Part shown: positions 40,401 to 52,400 of the stretch, piece by piece
How positions within the stretch are numbered: the stretch's first letter is position 1
Layout: each line of letters starts with the position of its first letter
Origin: Lineus longissimus
Lineage: Eukaryota; Nemertea; Pilidiophora; Heteronemertea; Lineidae
Assembly (NCBI RefSeq): GCF_910592395.1
Contig: NC_088309.1
Span: 9,550,501-9,614,500 of the forward strand
DNA: 64,000 nt
Direction: 5' to 3'
Notes under the pieces: model-generated
Told to the model about the DNA's origin: nothing
What the model saw: the letters and a program-made list of their open reading frames with translations, nothing else
Databases searched by the model: none
Translations under genes and position numbers: made by a program

Positions 40401-43400
40401 TTGTGACTATTGTTGCGGCTGTACGCATGCGACCGACACAAGCAGTCGTAGCCAAATATTGAACCAATACTGTCAGCGATGAGTATGACCTGAAAATACA
40501 AGATGCAACTATCTTACAGTCCAGAAATTTGGTTGAAAGAAGAATGTTGTAAACCACTTGTTACAAACCATCCAAGAAACCAACAACACACTCGGTGATA
40601 GGCCTTACAAAGAAACCATCCAATTCCAGCAGTAACTGACCTGAGCTAGGGTCCTTACTGAAAACTATGTTTCTCTATTGGCAATTCTCAGCAACCTACA
40701 TTCATAATTTACCGTTAAGAATTTTGTGTTTAAATATTTTTAAAACTTGATACATATTTTTATACCTTACAGCAAAATGACTAGTTATCGGAAGAGGATT
40801 GCCTACCTGGCCAGCGAAAGTATTTCCTTCATCAGTGTGGAGGAAATCATTGAACACCTGGTTCGTCTTAGCTATGACCTTGCCGACACTGTCTTTATAT
40901 TCTTGGCTGGACACAGTCAACAGAGGTATGGCTCCAAGCGGGATATAATCGTTGGTTACAACTGCACCTTGGTCTACATTTAGATTGTTGGGAGATTGAG
41001 CATCAAAACTGTATGGACTTAGGCTGAAAGTGAGCATGAGAAGATTGAGCATTGAAATGATGGATTTGCACCGAGGTAGACTGTGATTTTTCATCAAAAC
41101 CAAATGGAATTTTGCCACATAAAACCCAGTGAGCACTGAAACACAACACAAATCCTCCTCTAAAATCCTTGTAGACCAGATTTGTTAAAATTCAAAGTTC
41201 TACAAGGTGCTGGGAAAAAGTTCTAACCTCCAGTCAAGGTTGTTCGCACAATCTGTAACTTAAACTTTTTTTTGCAAATTACAGAATTGCCTACCTGGAA
41301 AGGGAGGCCAATGCCTCAGCACATACTGGTGGACATGGCACAAGACGAACAGAAATATGGCCGACAGCTGAGGGATAGTGAGCGCGTACAATGGAATCCA
41401 AAGTCGTCTTGAATGTGCTGACATCAGCACGTTTGGATGACTGATCTTGGCCAGCATCCAACATACTGCCTGCAAAGTCAAGGAGATAACTATTATATAT
41501 TTGTCAGCATCCACAGAAATATTCCAGTCAGAAATACTGGTAATTTAAATCCTTTATTTTTGCAGCCTTTCAATTGAAAGCTGGGAATGTCATGTCTAGA
41601 CTTACCTCCGTGTATTAGGACTGTGGTTTTACACTGTTGGCTGGACAGTGAGGTGCTCCCGGTAGCTGGGAATGACATGTCTAGACTTACCTCCATGTAA
41701 CACCATGAATAGGACTGTGGTTTTACTCTGTTGGCTGGACGGTGAGGTGCTCCCGGTAGCTGGGAGTGACATGTCTAGACTTACCTCCATGTAACACCAT
41801 GAAAAGGACTGTGGTTTTACTCTGTTGGCTGGATGGTGAGGTGCTCCCGGTAGCTTGGAGTGACATGTCTAGACTTACCTCCATGTAACACCATGAAAAG
41901 GACTGTGGTTTTACTCTGTTGGCTGGACGGTGAGGTGCTCCCGGTAGCTGGGAGTGACATGTCTAGACTCTGATTGCCAGGCTGAAGATTATTTTTGTAG
42001 AATTCTAATTTCTGATCGAATGATGAGGCAAAGAAATCTGAAAGAGAAAGCGATAATTTCAAAGGACTAACTGACACCTTTATTTTCATGGCCCCAGAAT
42101 ATTAGCAAAAGATACTTACTTAACTTTATAGTTGAATTAATTTCTGCTAACCGATGGACTTTTCAATAATGCATTAAATCAATTATCCCAGGTACCTGAT
42201 GAGACCTATAACATCTATTGTGAGCCCCTTGCCATTTTCTTTCATGGCACTGAAGGTACTTTTAAACATATCTGAGTTTACCGTATTTTCAACGGCCTGA
42301 TAATGTGACTTACTTGAGCCTCGACCAGAAGCACTGGGGCTTGCAGAGCAGTCTGCAAACTCATCACTAACCATTTCCATTGAACTAGCACGATAAAGCT
42401 TTAGTGAACTGGCATCTGGTGGTCCCAGGTCGTCTAGATAGTAGGATAGAAAACACACACTCAATCAAAAAGGTCAAAACAAAAGAGGAGGGACACAAGG
42501 TCTGGTTTACTTCAGTGGCATGTTTATACATCAGAGATGAAATTCCAGCCTTAAGCCAGGTTTTCCCTTATTTCTGCTCAGTTTTTTAATAGTATGCCAG
42601 GCCCAGCATTCAATTTCTGCAGATTTGGTTCTCAATTGATTTCAGAGAGTAAACTAGATTCTAAGTCCTTTGCACTGACTTGTGCAACCTTGACTGACAC
42701 TGCATCATTTGACCCAATGTCCAGTCTAAATGACCTTCCATGACCAAACTTGAAGTCGTTCACACAAAAGCAAGCATAGAGAACAAATCAGGAACTTCAA
42801 AGGAAAGTACCTAGGCTATCAAATATGTGCATTGGGAATCACAAAACACCACAAGAGTGAAAACTAGGAGAATTCAGCTCAACTACAAGTTAAAGGTCAA
42901 AGACAAATTCAAGGTCAACTTCTAGGTTAAGGTCAAGGTCAACTACTCACCCATGGCATCAAAGAACTCATCATCAGAACTTGTGTCCTGTAACTTCTCT
43001 AAGCTCTCCACCCTCCAGTCTGATATGGACATGCTGGAACCTGAATAACATTCAGAAATTATATCGGTGGCAAAAACAACATTGGTGGTGGGAACTACAG
43101 TTGTGGTGGTAAATCAAGGTCAATCCTAGAGAGTGAATTATTTTTCAATCGCTATCTACTGTTAGGCATTTGTCATATATGTTATCAGAACTATTAAGCA
43201 AACAATGAAACCTGGGCTTCAGATTTGAATACATCTGACAGGCAATTTTGTTTTATGCATTTCTGCAATTTTTTTCTCTGAAGGTGGCAAGGAGTCAGAA
43301 CTAGCGATAGGATCAATTACCTGAAAAACTTTCCTGAAAAATAATGAGCATGAGATAGGTGCTGGGATACCAGCAAACTCAATTGAAGACAACAATACAT

Positions 43401-46400
43401 TTGTTTGTGAAGAATGACAGAAACAGAAATTGCCAGCACCATCTGAAGCCCTGATTTGAATTTAAACATAGTAAAATAATAGACAGGGTTTAGTTTAGGC
43501 TAGGCTATCTGTGTTAGAGCTACAGAGAACAGCCTAAGACTAACCTGGTTCGCCCTTTTGGGGAGAACTACTAGTAATCCATGGCTTAACCATGGGGCTA
43601 ACCAACTTGGACTTAGAGGGTGTCTTTTTAAAAGACCCCCATCGCCTCATAGGTTCTGAAAAGGAATGACAAATGCCCTTCAAAGATTTAATACTGAATA
43701 AAGCAGGATGTACATGCAACTGTAAGGCACCTGCGGCAAAACTTGTGGTAAATTTTATTGCAACATCCTCAACTGCATTCTACTATCATTACAGATATTG
43801 TACATGGTGTCTCAGAAAAATTGAATCCAGTCATCAAGACAAAATACAGGAGGATTTATTTTTTCAGGAATACTGAAAACTAGGTACCAGGGGACCAATC
43901 TTTCCAGCCTGTCACTGGCCAGTGCTGTCACCAAAGCATACCAAGGGACTTTAATGACAGTCAAGGACCATGCTTATAATGGTCCTCATGGGTATGATTT
44001 CCATTTGATTCTTGGCATTTTTCTGAGACACCCTGCGCCATAATCTTTAAAGTAGAAAAGTAAAGAAGGTGATTCACAACACAGTGCCACTGAAGAAAAC
44101 GAAAGGTAAAATCATCATCAGCAGCCAACTACTTTGGTTTAGCACCAACTGTGCATTCGGCTGTTGATGAAAACATGATCAAGTGAGTGATCATGAAAAG
44201 TAAACCTGAAGAAAACTTCATAAGACAGCAATCCCTTTCATTGGTCAAAGAATAGGCTTGTTTTATTTTGATTATTGAACTCGCAAATGATAACCACAAC
44301 CTCTCCCCCAGATTTCGAAATCAAACAAAGAGGAATTTATTACAAACCCCCTCCCCTCTTGGCAAAGAACCTCTGATGGTCAGCCACTGGGTTACAATGG
44401 TAATATGTACAATTTCAAAACACAAATGCAACAGCATTATTCTTTAACCACTGAAACCTATCTCGCCAAATAATGAGCAGAAGTGAGGAAAGTCATGCGA
44501 CTTGGTGTAGTGGATGAAGTAATTATACACTCCTGTCGTAGTGTTTGTGCATGCCTCCAGACATGCCAGGAGTCTTGGAAGGGCATGCCAAACACTATGA
44601 CAGGAGTGTAATAAAGTGCATGCAAACCAAGGTAACATGGGTCAGGAGAAAAAGTAGAAATCATCGAAATTAAAGAATTGAGATTTAGGTGTGATTTGAG
44701 AGAAATGTTGTGGTGGTGAAGTTAAAGTATATTGATACAGGCAACAAGGTTCCAGCTGTTTGTTAATGACAAATAAAAATCTATTTTGAAATATTTCCTT
44801 GAAATTAAACTATTTTGTCTAATTGTCAAACATGCCATGGTATTCATGTAATTACTACTTAGTGATATCTAATGTAGAATAATCTGTGCCTTTGATGAAA
44901 CATATTGTACCTCTCATGCAATAAATTGTGAATTTTGTGAAACGTTTGTGACATCTGTAAAGTGAAATTGAGAAAGAGGAAGCGACTCTAAGTGTGAAGA
45001 ATAAAAGTTTGAGGTTTAAAGAAAGGATACAATTCCAGCGACTGAAATAAAACACGCAAAAGAGCCACAAATCAAGACAGGGCTTAGGTCTGCAGGATTA
45101 GATTCGCAAAAATTTTCACCAAAATCACAACACACGATATATTAGTAATTTAGAAAAAAACTCAAAACCATTCAAAGCATGTGTCCTAGGTATCTTAGAT
45201 ACTAACTGTACGAGTTTAAGTCAGCCATGAAAATACTTTAATTTTGTTCTATGAGAGATAAGGCATACATCAACATGATATTTAAATATACACGTAGGTT
45301 TGTGGTAACATATGGTTAACCAATTCTGTAACTTAAAGCAATGATACTTGAAATGAATGGTAATGATTGAGACAGTGCTCATGCATGTCCTCCAACTGTT
45401 CAAAGTTTGAACAAGCATTCTGTCAACAAAATATGTATCCTATATCAAAATCTAAACGCATACATGAACATACATTTGGCACCCATTCGTCTTCCCAATT
45501 TCTCTATTCTTAACCCCAAATGAGATAAATGGCCACTACGCTAGCATGAATACTGCAGTACCGCTAACACCACTTCAAACAAGTTGTAACGACGGCCCTC
45601 AAATAATCAATTACTCAGCTAATTCATAAACCTAATTATTTATTAATGAATATCATGAAACAGAACGTACGGTAATGACCGCCAAGGGACATTCGGTTCA
45701 TCTGGGGCAGATATCAGTGTCAATTATACCCCTAATCTCATGAACTGATATCATCCTCGTCTCTACCATTAGCAAAATTGGCTAGTTCCAAATAGCTTAT
45801 AAATGGCTAATGGATTATATGTATATTTAATGTTTCTGAGCATCCATGACATGTATGACAAAGGAGTGGGAGGATTTGTACTTTAATACATAGGTTCTTC
45901 TCCTTTTTCATAAGCACAGTAGAACCTCTCTATTAAGGACACCGTCGGGACTGGCAAGTGCTGTCCTTAATAGAGAGGTGTCCTGATTAGAGAGGTCAAA
46001 TTGAATGGAAACGACCTATTTGGGACCAAAAATAGAGAGGGTGTCCTTAATAGAGGTGTCCACTAAGGGAGGTTCTACTGTAAACTATTTTTCTGAAGTG
46101 TTTGGTATTTTTCGGTTTTTGTTTCTAACTCTTAGATAATAGCCAATTCTGCATCACCAACAAATGACGATTTATGTATTCTTTCAAGTAATTTGTAAGT
46201 GCATGGTATTTTTATTATTGTATTTGGAAAAGAAATGGCAATACTTATATAACTATGACCTGTCCTTAAAAGGCCTTCTAAACTGACAAGTTAGAATCTA
46301 ATCGTCTACCTAGGACAGCGGAGCACATTCCTCCCTCCCGACCATGAAACCAATGGAGCACAGCCACTACACCAGTCAGACCTACCACCCTTTCTCGATC

Positions 46401-49400
46401 TATTAGTCCCCCACGAGATCTTTTTCGTAGCCCCCGATTCGGAGAGCTTGCGTTGCTCGTCTGCCTTACTCTTGTGTATCTCCAAGCCCGGACGTCCCGA
46501 TGATGATGAATTGTGATTATCAAAAACTTCATCTCGGTCAGGTAGCTTTTGTGCACTTTCCCCATTCGGTTTTGTCCCATTGGTGTCTGTTTCCCCATCC
46601 TCCATTTCTCTAAAACGCCTCATTTTCTCCTCTAAGGCTAACTGTGCCTGTCGTTCTAATTCCCTGATATCACTGAGTTCTAAGCCGTGGTACTCGTCCT
46701 GCCAGCACCACGCTTGTCGATGAGCTCTCAGCATTGTCTTTCTCAGCCCTGCAAAAGGAAATCATGAGTCAGATTCTGTTATTTTGGACCAAGGTGGTTC
46801 TTTCTCAAGCAAATCTGCTAATTAAACAGTTCAATACCTGTTGACTATCAGGTTTTTATGAATGGTGTACAAGTATGTTTTAACACTGCCATGAAAAATG
46901 ATTGTATGAGGCCAGAACTGCCAAGGACTTGTCTTTTGTACCACGGCCAAAGGCTTGTCGGATCGCCCCTGCCAGAGACAGGAAAAGTACTTTTCAACTT
47001 ATGCACAAAACAGGGCAAAGAGGAAAACTGGAGTGAGGATTATACAACTTACCAATGTCATGGATAAATCTCTCAATCTTGGTCTGCATTCCCCAGTACT
47101 TGAATTCAACTCGACAAAGTTTATAAGCACACATGATATGTTTGTTACCGATCTGCTGCTCCTGCGCCTCCACGTAATCCGTGTGCCAGGTTTCCGTCAA
47201 TGGTCCCCGCCCAGTTTTATCTGATATGAATAGTTTCGGATCCTCCTCTTTTCGGTAGTCACCGCTTGATATTGAATCCTTCACGATGTCCATGTAATCT
47301 GAAAAGGATAAAAGATGAGACCTCAGCTTACTACAATCTCAATAGGATCAAGAGTATATACACTACGTCTGCTTCTCTTACAGAGAAACACCAATTCATA
47401 CCCAATCATCAAAAGATCTTACATCAAAGCCCATGTATGTGTATTCACTCCTTTCGAGATCCTGCTGCATGATATTTGATGTGAGGTGGCAGCATACAAT
47501 CGCTACGCCCATCTCAGGTAATGCCATCAAACGTCAGCCCCCAGCCCCCCTCCCACCAACATCCACACCCACACACCACCAGCACCACTATGGCAAATGT
47601 GTCCCAAACAGTTAAACACCCACCACCTTACAACATTTCAGAGTATCTGCTTGCCAGGGCAACTCATCTCATTAGGCCAATTGGCAATCAACTGGTTTGT
47701 CTAACCTAAGTCTGGTGTAAACATTAGGGGTGTCAGTAACGAGAGCCAAGCAAGAAGTAAGAGCCTAACTGAATCAGTTTTTTACCCTATCTCACTTTTA
47801 GCACTCTTAGTTGTCAGCGCCACACATTAGTTAAATCATTTTCTGATGGAAGCAGCCGTGTTTCCCATGAAAGCTCTAGTATTGAGGCGTAAAACACTTT
47901 AGCAAGGGTTATCACCTCCAGTCGTGTTGCTTCTTTCTTTTAGCACTAGTGGATAACCTGGGCAACACCGACTTTTTACCAATTTCTAACATGAACCAGA
48001 GTGCTGGAGTCTGGAGGCATTGATATGAAGCAAGAGAAGTGTTGGAAAAAGTTGACAGACTGAATGAGGATTATCATGCTAATCTTATTTATTGAACGAG
48101 ACTTGATATGATCAAATTAGCTCATCTTGATCGAATCTCCTTTCACTCCGGGCTAATGTTACAACCCTGGATAGTGATGCAGTAATGGAGACATAAAACA
48201 TGAAAATGACTATGCCTTGGGTTTGATTTTAAGTGACTCTCTCAAAACGAGCTCACATTAATTTTCATTGCCACCATTACCTACCAACAGTTCTCGCACG
48301 CAAGTCCGCCTCTGATAAAGAAAATATGTTTTCTTGGTGGCCGCCATCATTGCAGTAACGCGTTTCAATCTCGAGCATGAATTTTTCCACAAACGGACAG
48401 CGGTATCTTGTCTTGGTGTAGGGGTAGGCGTTCCATGCTTCCTCTTCTACCCTGAGGGCAGACTTGGGCAGGATTGTCTTCAACCAGCCTGAAACCAACA
48501 CATTTCACCATCATATTCATGAGACAGGGGTGCAACACCTGACCACCAAATCAAATTTGCAAATTTTCAGGATGATAACAGGGGAAGTCAAAAGAACAAA
48601 AGACAACAGCATTGGTTCTCTATTGACAGAAGTGGGAGACACTGACTGAGGTGGATGAAAGCAGGTGAGCAGGACGCAATGACCATCTGTGTGGATGGAA
48701 ACCCGCAGAGACTGACTTCCTAGTGATTAATACGGTGTCAGATGATCACACCGATGACGACCCATGGCGCAACATTGCGGAGGAGTGTCTGAAGGTAATC
48801 GCACTGAAGTTTATATACAGCAGTTATGCAATGCTTTGTTATCAATATTGCAAGACCATCCACCTTCGCGACCTTTTACATGACAACTCGTTGGAAAGGC
48901 CAACACTTTCTGCTGGTGTTACTGAAGCCAAAGTCAATTTTCTTAAAATAGACTAGCTCCAAACCCGAGTTGGCATGCTTTCGAACGAGCACTAGCTTTA
49001 TATCGAGACGTAGTTTTGTACCACAAGGTATCTAAATTAGCAAGTGCAAAACCTGCACGCAACAAGTTCACGTCAAATATTATGTCAATGGCATAATGGA
49101 TGCCAACCAATCAGTGATTAGCGATGAAGACCGCTCGATAACAGGATGTCTACTGAACCTTCCCGATGTAAACACGAGAGTGTATCGAAAATGAACCAAT
49201 TAATTATGAGTAATTTGTCCAATGGATTAGGCGCCCAATCAAGATTTGATCACTTCATACCATTAGGAAATTGAAGAGTCGCGGATAAGATTTTATTGCA
49301 TGCGATAAAACACGCCAAGGCTACAGCGAACCATAATGGAACCATGATGGAACCACGTAGCAATCAACAGACTAAATTCCATGTTTGTGGCAAAAATTTA

Positions 49401-52400
49401 ATGCTCATGACGTTGGAAATTTTTATCTCTTGCCATTTCAATCTGGGTCTACCCCAAAAGATGTGTCAGCTGAATCATATGGCAATCCCCAATGTCAGCG
49501 AAAAACACACAAACAAACAGATGGCAAAAGAAAATATCATGGTGAAATAATCACTTGATTTTTTCTTTTCTCTCTTAATAACTAACTGAAAATGACACAG
49601 CAGAACTACCTTGGTATAACTCACCTGGTAAATGGCTACCGATATGATATATTTTGTAAGTATATTGCCCATCGCCACCAGGACCATCTTTGTATGGCTC
49701 ATTGACTAGAATCTCAACACCACTTCCAGACCCGGAGGACTCTTCCCGACTCTTTTTCTGAAAGTAGAAAGTTGCAAAAAGTTATTTGAATGTTATCTAT
49801 GGTGAAAACTTTACTATCTGAAAGGAACAAAATCACATCTTTCTGCTTTTCTTCTTAAAGAGATTTTTTTGTGCTTTCCCAGCATTGGTAGAGAAGTGAA
49901 CAGTGATTAACTAATTAACTAATAAAACTCTTTAATCAGTTATCATGCTCATTGTGATTAATTAATAATCAATTAAAACACTTTGATCAGTAATCATGCT
50001 CATTGGGATTAATAATTAATAATCAACTCTTTGATCAGTAATTATGCAGGTGTTACTTGGTGTTACTTGATTTATTACTCATGATCAAAGGAGTTTCTAA
50101 TTGCAATGAAAAACATGCTAATTAAACAATCTGGTGTGAGTGTGAACGTGAATTTTTTTAATTACCATGATTAAAGCACAAAGCTATTCATATTTGGAGG
50201 ATGTTAATTTGTTAATTGATTCTCAAAGGTGTGATAAGTTTTATTTAAAAAATAAAACACTTATCACTGATTACTGAAGTGATAAGTGTTCACTACTTGC
50301 GAGTTAGCTGATCATAATATTTTTCTGTTCGATACGAATCAACCAATCGTAATTCTTGAAACAAAGCCAAAGATCATCTCAGCCAATCAGAAAGTGAAAG
50401 CTGGAGACCATCAGTACATGTCGTTATAAAAGGGGTGTCAAATTGATATGAATTCAAACACTTCGTGACAACTGATGCAAATTGACAACTAAACGATGGA
50501 AAATTTTCAACAGAACAGATCAGATGCCATTCCAAGATACCACAGCCATCTTCCAGTGAATCGAAGTCATGTTCCAGTGATTCCAGTTCTTCCAAGTCCA
50601 AGTTATTCACGGATAACAAGTTATCTACCACTTCCTAGTCATCAGCAAATGATTCCAGTTCCAAGTCATCTGCCACTCCATCCAAGTTCAAGTTATCAAT
50701 TGCTACCGCGACCAAGTTCAAGCCAGTTTCCAGTGACACCAATCCTGAGTTATCATCCAGTAATTTCAAGACTTCCAGAGCACCAAGGGTTGACAACTCC
50801 ACTTCAGCCAATTTTCCATCACCAAGGGCCAACGAATTCACATTCACTACAGTACAAGGTCAAGCCAAGCCATGAACGGGTGCAAGTTTCACAGAGTACA
50901 CCAACTTGCCAACCACTCCAGGTAAGCACCAACTTTGGTAGCCATCAACAAGTTCCGTATCCTTCCCCAGTAAGCAGCCACAGATACTTCAATCCAGCCA
51001 CTCTATTCGAATTAGATTGCTGTTTACCCAGTCCGTGTGGTGCATTGCCAAGTCCCTACCCCTACCATTATCAAGACGTCAACCTCATGACACCTGTACT
51101 GCCTCGCTGCTCCACCAGTGAACTACCAACACCGACAAGCACCCAGAGTCGGAACCAACCACGTACCCCGGCCCAGGACAACATTCCATTGGTGAACAGC
51201 CTTGACGACAGTGGCTATTGCTCCCCTGCGTCAAACCAGTCAACGATCGCTTCATCGCAAGCACCAGGTCTTCGTTCGATTCCAGCCAGTTCCAAGATAC
51301 AGAATCTGTCCAGCAGCCTCCTGAAGAAATTCTCCGATGACTCCCTCCTTTCCACATTGAAAGAAGACTTGAATGAAAACGATAAAGTCGAAACTCTCAT
51401 CACAACCTGCAGAGAAAGTTACCACCTACCGATCGATGTGAGCAAGACAGCGCTGAACTTACGATTCGAAAGTCTGATGTTGCAATTTCCGAACGAAATT
51501 AGTGAAATGAAGAACTTTTTCTTGTACCAATGGTACAAACTCGAAGCTGCCCGATCAAACATTATCGTCTGCCAAAACGTGAATGAGGAAATGCCAAAAG
51601 AAGACTTTGCTGGGATGCAACATGGATTAATCGATCGTGTTCATGACAGCTTGGATTTACTAGAAGATACGCAGCCACGAACGAGAAAATCAACTGCAAG
51701 GGATTCTTCGATACCAAACCGTCTCAAGCATCGTGCCGTGTTCCAGAAAACGTCCACTCGGATTTTAGAGCAGTGGTTCCAAGATCACAGCGAATGCCCC
51801 TACCCAGATTCTAAAGACTGTACCATGCTTAGTCGCAGAACGAACATTTCCGCACAACAAGTTCGAAAGTGGTTCAGAAATCGTCGTCTTCGAATGGCGA
51901 AATCTCACATCAAACGCCACAACCAGTATAAATAGACGTCCGTCTCAAATTATCGTAAATGAACTCTTCAACTGTGACTAAGGGAAGACTTGAACATTTA
52001 ATGTGCTAGTTTAGAACTGTTTTGACTACAGAAATGATGTGCAACTGTGACTAAGGGAAGACTTGAACATTTAATGTGCTAGTTTAGAACTGTTTTGACT
52101 ACAGAAATGATGTGCTAATATATTCTGTGTTGATTTTTCAACATCCTGTTATGTGTTAAATTTTCAATGTATTATTAGATGTTTTATCTCCAAGATTTTT
52201 TCTTTTCGAATTGACAGGGGAGTGTAGTATGCTATATGCGTAAGTTGTTTGTTGTATGCCATACGCAGCATGTCACACACCAATCTTCTCAGAGTGTGAC
52301 TAATGTCTTCTGCATTCTGGAGAAAAAACAATCCCCTGCAGTCTAGAGGTGCTAATTGACATATAACGCAAAACGTAAATTTGTCTTTCTATGATAATGG

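Noticed and set aside
46389-46748. Continuation of PITPNM exon 5 to the frame end near 46306
   Set aside because: Phase and protein continuity with the exon at 43545-43655 require the donor at 46388 (AAGG|GTGGTA), so the rest is intron.
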